64,000 nucleotides of DNA from Cordylochernes scorpioides (GCA_030710605.1 CP092881.1:69865118-69929117), one strand, 5' to 3'; positions 22,119 through 33,430 are shown, counted from the stretch's first letter. Made by a program: numbers and translations. The notes: generated by a model from the sequence alone, not told the origin.

Positions 22119-22320
22119 TACAGTAAAGGACAGCTAGTTGTAGCTAGTCCCTGTAAAAGACAGCTAGTTATAGAGCCAAAGTGTTCTTTAGAGAGAGGTG
22201 TCCTCTTACTGGAGAGTTGCTAAATATTTAATAAACATGGCAATTTTGGCAATGAAAAATGTCCTTTGTTGAGAGGTGTCCCCTCTAGCGAGAGTGTCCT
22301 CTCGTGGAGGCTCTACTGTA
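22119..22320 (+). repeat. MITE family 1 copy
   Basis: TACAGTAAAGGACAGCTAG at the left, with a short duplication of CAGCTAGTTGTAG, and ending GGAGGCTCTACTGTA. A (TA)n run follows. Confidence 0.65.
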
Positions 22321-22469
22321 TATATATATATATATATATATATGTGCCTTAAAATAATGATAAAAAAACAATAATATGTAAGGTTTTAGAACAATATTTC
22401 AAAATTTTGTATTACCAAATCCTCATGTCTTGAAGATGAAGGAAAACTACAACTTTGAATAGAAAATTC

Positions 22470-22720
22470 AAGGGGAAGGTTGAACTGTTGCCACATATAC
22501 CATTGATCCCATCATTTGAATTCAAACATTTTCAGTTTCCTGTGCGAACCGCTTTTGCAATTACAATCAAGTATTTGAAGTATATTTGGCGAATTCGTGC
22601 TTCTCAAATGGATAACTGTACGTGGCCATCTCACGCGTTGAAAAACCTGATTTATACATGGAGTCACCAGACGGAAAAACAAAATTACTATTTATCCCTA
22701 GCACTCAAATAAATATCATG
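22470..22720 (+). pseudogene. Helitron/Pif1-type helicase C-terminal fragment
   Basis: One frame reads LLPHIPLIPSFEFKHFQFPV then RTAFAITI. After a deletion and frame change another reads VYLANSCFSNG, a stop, LYVAISRVEKPDLYMESPDG and then KTKLL. In Helitron replication-helicase proteins these are the end of the Pif1-like helicase: I.RIPL.P, QFPVRLAFAMTINK, and GQLYVA.SRV followed by PDGKT. The NKSQGQ motif expected between the two pieces is deleted. This is a dead internal remnant; no Helitron termini were found. Confidence 0.65.
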
Positions 22721-22787
22721 ACTTGAATCAATTACCTTTCTCTTCATAAATCGTTGCGACGGGCAAACTAGTAGGTAATACATAAAT

Positions 22788-22967
22788 ACAGTCGAGCTCT
22801 TGGATAATTCGAAGCCCAAGGGACAAAAAACATCGAATTATTCAAATATTTGAGTTGAAAACGTTTGGAATAAAAGGCTTAAAAGTCTAGGGACCAAGAT
22901 AAATATTCGAGTAAAACACGTTTTCGAATTAAAAGACGTTCGAATTATCAAGTTCTACTCTATAAAT
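22788..22967. repeat. MITE family 3 copy
   Basis: TACAGTCGAGCTCTTGGATAA at the left, GAATTATCAAGTTCTACTCTA at the right, and CCCAAGGGACAAAAAAC inside. The two ends are imperfect inverted repeats. Confidence 0.55.
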
Positions 22968-23149
22968 GTTTTTTGTTTGTTTAATTATAAAAAAAATCTA
23001 CAATATTTGACAATTTTTGCCTGGAGATATGCAATTATGTCTGGAAGTTGTATCGCCATCATAATTTCAACTCCAGAATACTGAAGATTTTCAAATAAAG
23101 ATGAAGACGCCTATTTTGATCCAGAAAATGATGATAAAATAAATTGTTA

Positions 23150-23327
23150 TACAGTAGAACCACCATTAGAAGACACTCTCGCTAGAGGACACTCTCTATA
23201 AAGGACAGTTTTCATTTGCCAAATTACCATTTTTACTATTTAGTAACTCTCCGGTAAGAGAACACCTCTCCCTAAAGGACTATTTGGCTCTGCAATTATG
23301 TGTCCTTTACAGGGAGGTTCTACTGTA
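23150..23327 (-). repeat. MITE family 1 copy
   Basis: TACAGTAGAACCACCATTAG to GGGAGGTTCTACTGTA, with the full interior in inverse orientation. Confidence 0.7.
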
Positions 23328-23576
23328 TTGAAAATAATAAAATATCAAATGAGTATAGACAAGTTGGAGAGTCATTTGCAATGGTAATAACGACGTGTCT
23401 TAAATATAATAGCAAATCAAATATATGGATATAGTAGCGTGGTTAATTTATTTACATAATTTTTAGATTGTATTCATATCTATAAGTTTTTAATTATGGC
23501 ATAGCTATATAAATGCGTGTAGCTACAATTTTAGAGTAGACCGTTGTTAAAGTGAATAAAGTCTGTTCGTGTTTAC

Positions 23577-23709
23577 CTCTCCTCACGTCTATTTTCAAAG
23601 TGACAATATTGTCAAGTAGCTCTACAACTCCGGTCACAAGCTCCATGGGACACCTGTCAATGATCCCTGGACTCGGGGGATCAGGTGTGAGGGGTTCTCG
23701 GAATCTTAT
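23577..23709 (-). CDS. putative internal exon of an unrecognised gene
   Basis: On the - strand a strong acceptor (polypyrimidine tract CCCCCCTCCCTATTTGCAG) precedes 133 nt of open frame, followed by the donor GAGAG|GTAAAC. In frame it reads IRFREPLTPDPPSPGIIDRC, then PMELVTGVVELLDNIVTLKI, then DVRR. Composition and codon use are coding-like, and both splice signals are good. The proline-rich start and amphipathic second half do not identify a family to me. The exon lies 0.8 kb left of the segmental array, so its gene extends across or was interrupted by that region. Confidence 0.5.
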
Positions 23710-24911
23710 CTGCAAATAGGGAGGGGGGACACCTCGGTGGCTGACGACGCTCATTATTATTATCTTTACCTTGGGATAAGTTGTTATATCATCTGACTCT
23801 CTCTCTCCCTATAAATACCTCTTGTAAATAATTTTATTGGAGAACTAAAAGGTAAATACCCACCTTTATAATAAATTTATTATCACCAAATTTGCCCTTG
23901 CTTTATTTATCTCCGTGACAATATTTATATATAGGTATGGTAGGAAACTAGACGGTTGCCCGTTATATACAGAAGGATCTAAAAAAATGTCTAGTATTGA
24001 ATTTTATCTTAATAATAATGTTTATTATCATTAGTAATATTATAAAGAATAGTTTTGCTGAATATAGCTATGTACACCTTAGTATTGTCGGAAGAGAAAA
24101 ATAGAAGAATAATTTACAACTAAACCGCAACTTGTACGATGCATTAGCTCGCCATTTGTTATTGAAATTTGACCTATTTTTGACTCGTAAAACTGGAAAA
24201 AATACCGGATATTGATTCCGGATTATTAAATACCGGATTGTGAAAATACAGGATATTGCCATGTGTCATTCAGATAGATATAAAAATAATAATTATATAC
24301 AAAAATAATTGAAATTTTTTGAGACTATATTTTTGGACAAACATTCATTCCAGATGAACCCGGACGTATTTTCAAAAATTCTTTAAAGCTATGATTATGT
24401 ATGATGATAACGAATTGATAACATCATCATTATCTTTATAATCTACGAGAAACCTGTGAAATTTCTTTTTCACGAAATAATTACTAAAATTACCGAATAT
24501 ATTCTTCTAAAAATAAATTGATTCTTCCAATATTTACAAATAACACTACTGAAATCAATTGTGTAATTTTGCATGTATATAGTTGAATAGAGATGAACAT
24601 TTTGACAGGAACAAATCGATCTATAAAATATATCTATAAAAGAGTGTGGCTTTGTCAACGACCTGAATCTGTAAGTTTTCGTAGACATTCAATAGGATGG
24701 CCCTTAATTTTAGCGTCTAATTTGAAGGAAGAGGCGACCTTTATAGTTGAATATATAAACAACACAAAACTTATTCAAAGCCTGAAATTGAATAAATGAC
24801 AACCTCTTTTTTCTACTGTTATATTCCTATTTATTTTTATTAAATTGAGGAAAATAAGAACCAAAAGATAAATTAACTTTATTATTAGATAAAGAAAAGT
24901 TAACAACAACC

Positions 24912-24921
24912 GTGACGTCAC
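24912..24921. promoter_or_regulatory. CRE-like palindrome next to GCGC motifs
   Basis: GTGACGTCAC is a perfect CRE palindrome, followed within 10 bp by GCGCGAAAAGCGCGCGC. The equivalent site is broken in later units: GTGACCGTCATT in units 2 and 3 and GTGACATCATT in unit 4. A regulatory role is inferred only from the motif. Confidence 0.3.
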
Positions 24922-25400
24922 TCAAGCGCGAAAAGCGCGCGCAAAAAATTTATAGCTTTCTCTCCTTTACTTTCTTATTTTATATTACAAGGTATATTAC
25001 ATTTGCATATTTCAGGAGGTATGAAATAATTATAAATATTATATACTAACTGAATATGACCCGGTTCGCTCAGCTTCTTTCCGAATTAATATTTGCCAGA
25101 TAATAATTGTTTTAATAAATGGTATTCATCACGATTATATCATTAAATTTCATCACAGTAGTCTTGATGATTCCAATTTATATATCATCATTAATATCAA
25201 CATCGTCATTTTGAGTGTCATTTCAGCACACAACATTTTAAAGCTTTGTTCCTGTTTGCTAAAATGATGGACAGGCTTCGCCCGTTGTCTGCTTCAGTGA
25301 ATATTCCCCGTAAGAATTTTTTTTTCTGAAAATCTAGCACATGATGCAGAAAAAATTGTCATCATCAATTTCTGACTGAAAATGAATTAGTTCTGACTAG

Positions 25401-25579
25401 TACAGTAGAACCTCCCTGTAAAGAACACCTAATTGCAGAGCCAAAGTGTCCTTTAAGGAGAGGTGTCCTCTTACTGAATAGATGCACAAATGTAAAAATG
25501 GCAATTATGTAAATGAAAACTGTCCTTTATAGAGAGTTGTCCTCTAGTGTGAATGTCCTCTAATGGATGTTCTACTGTA
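25401..25579 (+). repeat. MITE family 1 copy (array unit 1)
   Basis: TACAGTAGAACCTCCCTGTAA to GATGTTCTACTGTA. It is the same copy as those at 30758, 37639 and 63019, carried along by duplication of the unit. Confidence 0.75.
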
Positions 25580-25782
25580 CTTAGTTAATTTTAATTTTCT
25601 CAGTTTTACGCCTGGGTTTTACCCGAAAGCATTTTCCCACGAGTGCGGATGTATTTTTAAAAATGTTGCTTTTATTCAAATACTATTCATTACAATTATA
25701 AATTATGACCAGGTTCATCCTGAATCTCCCCAAGTGAATGTTTGCCCTACGGATAATGCTTGAAATAAATCACTTTATGGTA

Positions 25783-25962
25783 TACAGTTGAGCTGTCTAT
25801 AGCGCCCCCTCTAAATAGCGCCTTCCTCTCCATAGCGCCCGATTTTAAATACGTAGTACGATGCGATTTACATTAAAAGTGACCTGTCTATAGCACCCCC
25901 TCTCTATAGCACCCTATTTTGGTGAGTACCAAGAGAGGGCGCTATAGACAGGTTTAACTGTA
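25783..25962 (+). repeat. MITE family 2 copy (array unit 1)
   Basis: TACAGTTGAGCTGTCTATAGC to GCTATAGACAGGTTTAACTG plus TA. The interior has TTTAAATACGTAGTACGATG and two CTATAGC-containing subrepeats on each side. Confidence 0.75.
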
Positions 25963-26699
25963 TAATACAAACAAAATATTAATGTCAAGCACATCCTAAA
26001 TATAATAATTTAATTAAGAATTTGACAACAAAATTAGAAAATAGCATAAATATAAAATCTTCTAAAATAATAGATTGTAAACTTTTAAACCATGTACCAT
26101 AAAATAATTTTAGGGAACTCTAAAATGTTGGCTTAAAATATATTTTTAATGTAAAGTTTTCACAACGATATTTTAAAATTGTATTGATAAATCTTTTTTT
26201 GAAGGCTTCCTCACAAAACCGAAATCTATCTCCGACTTCGGTCATTGCACACGTCCTTGACGTAATTCTCTCATTTACCGCAGTGGGGCGCTGGTTGCGA
26301 GTGAAATTAAAATTTGTAAAATAACTTCAAGGATATTCGATATAGACACCTGAAAATATTTCAATGAATTTTTTTCCATATTCAACTCTATACTGTATAC
26401 TATTTAAAATTTTAGCCATATATGATAGTTAAGAATTGAGGATGTGCATAGCCGACAAAAAATATATAAAGATAGATTTTTAAAAAATATTAATTTGAAA
26501 AATGTATTTAAAAATATATATATTTTAGATAAAATTAATTTATATTTATTAAATTCAGTGAGAGAATAAAATAACAGATTAATTTCGATATTTATAATGA
26601 AAACGTTTTGATGTGCTTTTGTGCTTATGTTTTTCTCAAGCATACCAAATGAAAATTGACATATACATAAAAATATAGACTCAATTTATTATTTAAAAA

Positions 26700-27503
26700 A
26701 TGGAATCCAGCATTCAGGAACCTCAGCAGGAGAGAGTTGAAGAACAGTCAATGCAGGAACAACAAACATCTGAACTTGTTTCACAGCCAGAAGTTCAGTC
26801 CCAGGAGGAAGACACAACTAAGAATGCTGAACAAACTCAAAATGTTCAGACACTATTCATTGGTGGGGTTGATGCGTCCATTACCCAGAAGGACCTAGAA
26901 GATTATTTATCACAGTATGGTGAAGTCAAGGAAGTCACTATCAAGGAGAAATCAAAGAATGGAAAACCCAATCGCTTTGCCTTCGTCCTTTATGCCCAGA
27001 AAGATTCTAACGAGAAGGTACTTCAAGTAACTGAGCATAAAGTAAAAGACATCAAAATCGATATTCAGGCATCCCTGCCCCAGAAGACAAACCATAAGAT
27101 TTACATTCGTAACATCGGGTCTCTCACTGAGGATGATATCAAGAACTATTTCTCAAAATATGGAAATCCTGGGCGTCTTGAGAAGCCAACAGGTAAGGAT
27201 TACTGCTTTTTGTCCTTTGAGAGTAGAGAACAGCGAGATGAGGCTTGCAAGGAGGCAACCCAGTCCATTGGGTCGACTCAGGTGACTGTCAGCGTGGCAC
27301 ATCCTCCCCGCCACACATCTCAGAACAGAGGACGTGGTGGTCAGAGAACCCGTGGATATATTCCCAGATATGCTCCATATACTACCTATGCGCCTGCTCA
27401 GCAAAATTACTACGCTCCATCCTATATGTCCTACAACCCATATTCCTATGGTTATCAGCCGTCAAACTATGGAAAGGCAAGAGGAGCTGGCCGTTATTAT
27501 TAA
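26700..27503 (+). CDS. two-RRM, RGG/Tyr-rich RNA-binding protein, array copy 1
   Basis: Intact intronless 267-residue protein. Residues 1-48 are Gln/Glu-rich and probably disordered. RRM1 has RNP2 LFIGGV near residue 52 and RNP1 GKPNRFAFVLY near 90. RRM2 has RNP2 IYIRNI near 134 and RNP1 KDYCFLSF near 168. The tail holds RGRGGQRTRGY followed by a Tyr/Ser/Pro-rich low-complexity segment ending GRYY. This is hnRNP A/B-like architecture, so single-stranded RNA binding in nucleus or granules is expected; the exact orthologue is not clear. ATG at 26700 is the first in frame. AATAAA-type signals follow near 27620. The lack of introns suggests a retrogene origin. It is one of three intact paralogues in tandem. 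Confidence 0.85.
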   Translation: MESSIQEPQQERVEEQSMQEQQTSELVSQPEVQSQEEDTTKNAEQTQNVQTLFIGGVDASITQKDLEDYLSQYGEVKEVTIKEKSKNGKPNRFAFVLYAQKDSNEKVLQVTEHKVKDIKIDIQASLPQKTNHKIYIRNIGSLTEDDIKNYFSKYGNPGRLEKPTGKDYCFLSFESREQRDEACKEATQSIGSTQVTVSVAHPPRHTSQNRGRGGQRTRGYIPRYAPYTTYAPAQQNYYAPSYMSYNPYSYGYQPSNYGKARGAGRYY

Positions 27504-27809
27504 TTTCAACGCAATTTCTTGTAAATAAGAGATATTTATAAACCTGGTTTCTTGAAGCCCAGAATGCTAAATACCCGCAGTTTTAAATAGCTTTTTTCAA
27601 TACCTCATTAATTATATAAAAATAAATTGTACCTTAATATAAATTTAGAATTTGATTTCATTAAAAATTTAGTATAAAATTCGTCAAAGCTTGTTTTAAA
27701 ATGCTTCCAAATTTAAATAATTTTGTCAATAATATCCCTATCTTTATATGAATTCTCATGCTCTATCAAAATAACTATGCATTCATTTTATGAAGGCTTA
27801 TGACAATAA

Positions 27810-28371
27810 AGGGATGGTAGTGGTGTCTTGCCCATGGAGCAGATCAAATCGATCCATGCACCCTGATCATAATACCGGCCAACGGAGGTGGTGATGGTGT
27901 CTTGCCATGGAGCAGATCAGATCGGTCCATGTACCCTGATCGCAATACCAGCCAACCGAGGTGCCTTGTCCGTATGGATGTCCTCTTCTGGATTGATATC
28001 TGCCATATAGAGGGCTGCAAGGATGGCCGAGCAACTGTATTTGTGGTCCGGAGTGAGTTGGGTGTTGTAACAGTTATTGCAGTTCCTTTAGGATCTAGTC
28101 ATGTCTGGGTTTATCTTCATTCCTTTAAAATGTCCTGTTCTGATTCTTGAAAATTTGTTGTTTTTAATTATCTATTAATGTTGAGGTTGCATTTGGGCTG
28201 GGGTATTTTGGTTTTTGTAATGAGTTTTGCTATTGTATTTGAGTCTTTCAATGTTATTGAACTGGTTTCCAGTGCCTGTTTTCGTCCTTCCTCCGCTAGG
28301 CCATCAACCTGTTCATTGCCCTCTATTCCAGCATGGGCTGGTATCCATTGCGTGGTACATCTTTTGCCCAT
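27810..28371 (-). pseudogene. LINE remnant: RNase H domain and zinc-binding tail
   Basis: The - strand reads TTQWIPAHAGIEGNEQVDGL followed by AEEGRKQ at 28371-28270, the final motif of the RNase H domain in I/Jockey-like LINEs, where H and D belong to the active-site region. Further on, near 28080-27940, CNNCYNTQLTPDH and AILAALYMADINPEEDIHTD occur, a Cys/His tail that resembles LINE polyproteins of arachnids. Stops separate the pieces. A 70-bp segment around 27816-27890 is locally duplicated at 27888-27950. The same remnant recurs in units 2 and 3. Confidence 0.7.
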
Positions 28372-29344
28372 TGTGTCGGCTTAGGAATTCATGTATTTGG
28401 TGGGTTTATAAAAGGGATACTATCAAAATTAGGTATTTTAAATGCCGAAGGATAAAAATGGCTAATGTTGATCAAAAAGTCATTCTGTTCTTCCTCACAG
28501 AGATGGTTTCTCAACGTGTGTGCCAAGTTGGTAGTTTCTAATTAATTTCAAATTGTAACTGTTTAAACATTTAGTTTTACTTCATTAAACTGTGTGAATT
28601 ATAAAATTTAGAATAAGCCACTTTTTAAAAATTACAAATTCAAAAGATGAAATTTGACACAAAATTAATTAAATGACTTATACCGCAAGTGAAAAATATA
28701 TTTGGGTTCATAAAATGTAATGCTAATATGTATTGCTGAATTATGTTTCTTAATATATAATACATTATTATAATAATACTCGAATAAAGGCCTGGTCTAT
28801 AAAAAGGTGAAGAACGACAGCCAGTTCTGAGCTTTCTCGAAGTTTTACTCTAATAAAGATTAAAATAAAGTACGAAAAGTCTATATATATATGTATTTAA
28901 CAAATGTATTTTATATTTCCCAAATGTAAATTAATGGTAAAAACTAATCTTCATTATAAAATGTTAAGATAATTCCTTTTTATTTGTTATGCCAATATAT
29001 ATGACTATTATATATATGGTAATTTGAACCGACAACCTCATATTGGTGTAATATAACAAGATTGTTTGATTAAAAACGTGTTGTATAATAGAAACACCTC
29101 TGTAACTATAATTATACGCATGTTATATATGAACCATTGCATTACAATATGTAATGTGCTCTGTACAAACTGGGAGATCGAGATAATAAAATAAAATTCT
29201 GTAATAGAATGAGAGTTGAGTTAAATAGCAGAAAGTGAGCTATAGAAATCCAACAACAGGTAAGAACGAGGCTTAAAGATGTCGGAAGTTTCCAGAAGGT
29301 CGTAAAGAGGGTACATTGACTTATATTTCTTTTCCTCCCCCAAT

Positions 29345-29480
29345 ATTACGTTAGGTGAAAGCCCAGTACTTCCTCATTTGAGGCTATAAAAACCCGAAAA
29401 TCAACCCCACTTTGAAGACCGCGGAGCCCTTGTCAGTTGATTCTCCGAGGTTTTACCATGCAACCATAGAAAAGTAAGAA
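29345..29480 (+). promoter_or_regulatory. promoter-like block with TATA box and possible non-coding first exon (unit 1)
   Basis: GGCTATAAAAACCC (TATAAAA at 29385-29391) is followed about 45 bp on by GTCAGTTG, an arthropod initiator-like TCAGT, and then ATGCAACCATAG and a splice-donor match AAAA|GTAAGAAA at 29473/29474. The block is unusually GC-rich and is conserved in all three units. It may drive a spliced transcript entering the next unit, perhaps the next RRM gene. The TATA-to-initiator spacing is longer than usual, so the start site is uncertain. Confidence 0.4.
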
Positions 29481-29504
29481 ATCTCCATTTTATTTATGCT
29501 TATC

Positions 29505-29700
29505 TCAATTATTTCTGTTCACGGAACTTTCCCAGTGGAACAGTATCCCTTCGTTCTTTATGTGGACAATCCCAAGTCTTCTATTCTGCCTCGACCATGA
29601 CTGCCTGTACTGTGTGAGTACTATGAAAGGTCTTCCAAGGTACAGAGCGGTATTGGAAAGCTCTCCACACCTACGTGTTCTCTCAGTTACCACATATATA
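29505..29700. other. conserved unit segment of unknown nature (unit 1)
   Basis: This segment is GC-balanced and repeated nearly unchanged at 36220-36415 and 61145-61340. The - strand keeps a 62-codon open frame in all three units (QSWSRQNRRLGIVHIKNEGI near its middle), and the + strand is also partly open. I recognise no domain. It may be part of the LINE or a fossil exon downstream of the promoter-like block. Confidence 0.3.
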
Positions 29701-29726
29701 TATTGCCATTCAATATCCTCATTTTA

Positions 29727-29895
29727 TTTGGTGGTGGTGTCTTGTCTATGGAGCAGAACAGATCGGTCTGTGCACCCTGATCACAATACCAGCCAACCGA
29801 GATGCCTTGTCCATATGTATGTTCTCTTCTAGATTGATGTCTGCCATATAGAGGACTGCAAGGATGGCCAGGCAACTTTATATATGGTACAGAGT
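29727..29895 (-). pseudogene. LINE zinc-tail fragment, second copy in unit 1
   Basis: Repeats the 27830-28040 part of the LINE remnant, including the complements of GAGCAGAACAGATCGGTC and ATATAGAGGACTGCAAGG. Equivalent pieces close units 2 and 3. Confidence 0.6.
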
Positions 29896-30757
29896 GAGTA
29901 TACCACTACTGAAACCAATTGTGTAATTTTGCATGTATATAGTTGAATAGAGATGGACATGTTGCCAAGAACAAATTGATCTATTAAATAGATCTATAAA
30001 AGTGTGACTTTTTCACCGACCTGAATCTGTAAGTTTGCGTAGACATTCAATTGATGGCACTGAATTTTAGCGTTTAATTTGAAGGAAGAGGCGACCTTTA
30101 TAGTTCAATATATAAATAACATAAAACTTATTTAAAGCCTGAAATTAAATAAATGACAAACTCTTTTTTTTATTGTTATATTCATATTAATTTTTATTAA
30201 ATTAACGAAAATAAGATACAAAAGATAAATCAATTTTATTATTCGACAAACAAAAGGTAACAACAACCGTGACCGTCATTCAAGTGCGAAAAGCGCGCGC
30301 AAACAATTTATAGCTTTCTCTCCTTTACTTTCTTCTTTTATATTACAAGGTATATTACATTTACATATTTTTCAGGAGGTATGAAATGATTATAAATATT
30401 ATATACTAACTGAATATGACCCAGTTTCGCTCAGCTTCTTTCCGAATGAATATTTGCCAGATAATAATTGTTTTAATAAATGGTATTCATCACATTTAAT
30501 ATCATTAAATCTCATCACAGTAGTCTTGATGATTCCAATTTATATATCATTATTAATATCAACATCGACATTTTGAGTGTCATTTCAGCAAACAACATTT
30601 TAAAGCTTTTTTCCTGTTTGCTAAAATGATGAACAGGCTTCGCCAGTCGTCTGCTTTAGTAAATATTCCTGAAAGAATTTTTTTCTGTATATCAAACATG
30701 ATACAGCAATATTGTCATTATCAATTTCTGACTGAAAAAATAATTAGTTTTGCCTAG

Positions 30758-30937
30758 TACAGTAGAAATCTCCCTGTAAAGGACACTTAATTGCGGAGCC
30801 AAAGTGTTCTTTAGGGAGAGGTGTCCTCTTACTGAATAGATGCACAAAGGTAAAAATGGCAATTATGCAAATAAAAACTGTCCTTTATAGAGAGTTGTCC
30901 TCTAGCGTGAGTATCCACTAATGGAGGTTCTACTGTT
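30758..30937 (+). repeat. MITE family 1 copy (array unit 2)
   Basis: TACAGTAGAAATCTCCCTG to GGAGGTTCTACTGTT; the right terminal A is mutated. Confidence 0.7.
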
Positions 30938-31141
30938 CTTAGTTAATTTTAATTTTTCTTGGTTTTAAGTCTAGGTTTTACCCGAGAGCATTTTTCCACG
31001 AGTGCGTATGTATTTTTAAAAATGTTGTTTTTGTTCAAATACTATTCATTAGAATAATAAATTATGACCAGCCTCATCCGGGATCTCCCCAAGTGAATGT
31101 TTTTCCTACGGAAAAGGCTTGAAATAAATCACTTTATGGTA

Positions 31142-31321
31142 TACAGTTAAACCTGTCTATAGCGCCCCTCTAAATAGCGCCTTCCTCTCCATAGCGCCCG
31201 ATTTTAAATACGTAGTACGATGCGATTTACATTAAAAGTGACCTTTCTATAGCACCCCCTCTCTATAGCACCCTATTTTGGTGAGTACCAAGAGGGGGCG
31301 CTATAGACAGGTTTAACTGTA
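31142..31321 (+). repeat. MITE family 2 copy (array unit 2)
   Basis: TACAGTTAAACCTGTCTATAG to CTATAGACAGGTTTAACTGT plus A. The tips are perfect inverted repeats. Confidence 0.75.
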
Positions 31322-31754
31322 TAAAACAAACAAAATGTTAATGTCAAGTAATCCTAATATATAGTAATTTAATTGATAATTTGACAATAAAATTAGAAAA
31401 TAACATAAATATAAAATATTCTAAAATTATCGATTGTAAACTTTCAAACCCTGTACCAGAAAATAATTTTAGTGAACTCTAAAATGTTGGCTTGAAAATA
31501 TATTTTTAATGTAAAGTTTTTACAACGATATTTTAAAATTGTATTGATAAATATTCTTTTTTGAAGGCTTCCTGCCAAAACCGAAACCTATCTCCAACTT
31601 CGGTCATTGCACACGTCCTTGACTTAATTCTCTCAGTTACCGCAGTGGGGCGCTGGTGGCGAGTGAAATTGGCAAATTTGGAGATAACTTCAAGGATATT
31701 CGAGATAGAGACCTGAAAATTTGTCAATGAGTTTTAAAAGATTCTATACTGCAT

Positions 31755-32205
31755 ATATATGCAAATAAAACCAAGACTCAATACATTTATTATTAGAATG
31801 CCCGATATTTCACAGCTACAGAAGTAATCACTTTTATCCCATCGAAGAAATTTGCGAATTTGTATATAACAAAGACACTTATGTAAAATTCAATAATTTT
31901 TGTAAATTCATTTTAGATTTTCACTTCTGTTTGAGAAAAATCATCGTTTCAGTTTTAATAGTGTTTTTCGTCGGTTATTTAGTTGTATATAATGAATTGT
32001 ATATAGGTTGCTAAAATAATCCATTTTGGATTTTCTCTTCTGTTTGAGAAAACCATCGTTTCAGTTTTAATTGTGTTTTTAGTCCGGTTATTAAATTGTA
32101 TAAAATGAATTGTATATAATCTACTAAAATGTATTTAGGCGCAAATATCCCGAGCTGGGATATCGCGTCCAATATGTCAAATAAAATTTTAAAAAATACT
32201 GCATA
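31755..32205 (+). mobile_element. LINE 3' end inserted in unit 2
   Basis: The + frame reads NQDSIHLLLECPIFHSYRSN, then HFYPIEEICEFVYNKDTYVK, then FNNFCKFILDF, ending at a stop near 31997. HLLLECPIF followed by a helical tail is the C-terminus of non-LTR retrotransposon polyproteins. After it, a stretch with CTTCTGTTTGAGAAAA..CATCGTTTCAGTTTTAAT occurs twice, a duplicated 3' UTR segment, ending near TCAAATAAAATTTTAAAA. The match is absent from units 1 and 3, so it inserted after duplication as a 5'-truncated copy. Confidence 0.6.
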
Positions 32206-32265
32206 CTATTTAAAATTTTAGCCATATATGATAGTTACGTATTGAGGAAGTGCATAGCCGACAGA

Positions 32266-32427
32266 TACAGTTGAACCTGTCTATAGCGCCCCCTCTTGGG
32301 ACTCACCAAAATAGGGTGATATGGAGATGGGACGCTATAGACAGGTCACTTTTAATGTAAATCGCATCGTACTACGTATATAAAATCGGGCGCTATAGAG
32401 AGAGAGAGGCGCTATAGAAAAGTTTAA

Positions 32428-32432
<5 letters not shown>
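32266..32432 (-). repeat. MITE family 2 copy, second in unit 2
   Basis: TACAGTTGAACCTGTCTATAG to GTTTAACTGTA in inverse orientation to 31142. It is followed directly by a (TA)n run to 32484. Its counterpart in unit 3 is 38710-38857. Confidence 0.7.

Positions 32433-32484
<52 letters not shown>
32433..32484. repeat. (TA)n microsatellite
   Basis: About 50 bp of pure TA between the MITE tip and ACAGGGTGTACCAGG. The equivalent tract in unit 3 (38858-38888) is where the Penelope-like cluster inserted. Confidence 0.85.
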
Positions 32485-32487
<3 letters not shown>

Positions 32488-33230
32488 GGTGTACCAGGTA
32501 AATTGGGACTAACTTTGACAATCCATAAAACAAAAACTACTTGAGATTAAAAACTTGTTTTTTTACTAGCGGATGTACCCAGCTTCTCCCAGGTTTTTCT
32601 CGAGGGAATGTTTGTAGTCTAGTAATAAGAAATATATACGTACACCTAAACACTATCAGAGAAAAGAGAAACCACGGAAGGTGAACAGAAAAATGCTTAC
32701 AATGGATGTATATGTTTACGATATCAAGTTAAATAAAAACAAAGGTAAAATTTGCATATGTTGGTCACTATAAATTTGTATATTTGTTAGGCGAAATTAC
32801 ATGACAAAACAATTGGGTATTTAAAAACAAATGTAAAATAAAAGTTGAAATATAATAAACAATGTTAAAGATTAGTTAATTGTTAATTAAGATTGTGTGT
32901 CAATATGTGAGAAAGATGTAATATCGTTGTTGTTTTCTTGGCCGACTGCTTTTCATATGGTGTTATCTTAAAATTGCTTGTATTGAATATTTTTTTTAGA
33001 TTGAGATTATTAGCTAGTATATAAAAAATTAACTCTGTTGAATTTTATTGTATTTAATCGATAAGAGCAAATTTACGTATGTTAATGTTAGGAAATATAT
33101 TTTGATGATAAGCAAAACCTGCTCCATCTCGTTTTACATAAATGTTGAAAATTTGGTTGAAATTGATGCATTGTAACGAAAGCTTTTAGTGATGCCCACT
33201 TATGAAATTTCCATTTTATTAATATAGATA
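32485..33230. other. unit-2-specific block with transposon-like tip and retroposon head
   Basis: It starts ACAGGGTGTACCAGGTAAA, which resembles the end of a TA-targeting DNA transposon, and after 90 bp meets a retroposon head ACTAGCGGATGTACCCAGC. The rest is AT-rich without coding content. The block is absent from unit 1. Confidence 0.35.
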
Positions 33231-33430
33231 TATTTTAAAAATAAATATAATATATATTAAATAAAATTAATTTATATTTATTAAATTCAGTGAGAGAATA
33301 AAATAACAGATTAATTTCGATATTTATAATGACAACGCTTTGATGTGCTTTTGTGCTTATATTTTTCTCAAGCATACCAATTGAAAATCAACATATACAT
33401 AAAATTATAGACTCAATTTATTATTTAAAA

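Larger units (their letters stand above)
24544..29903. repeat. segmental array unit 1 (5.36 kb)
   Basis: First unit of a tandem segmental duplication whose units begin CACTACTGAAA..CAATTGTGTAATTTTG at 24544, 29904, 36622 and 62188. Order within the unit: AT-rich block with a CRE-like site, retroposon head, MITE 1, MITE 2, retroposon tail, RRM gene, LINE RNase H debris, promoter-like block, second LINE fragment. Sequence left of 24544 does not match the ends of the later units, so this is the left edge of the array. Confidence 0.85.

Noticed and set aside
32485..32510. Complete DNA transposon beginning ACAGGGTGTACC
   Set aside because: Only one tip is seen; the other end and any transposase are missing before a retroposon head interrupts.
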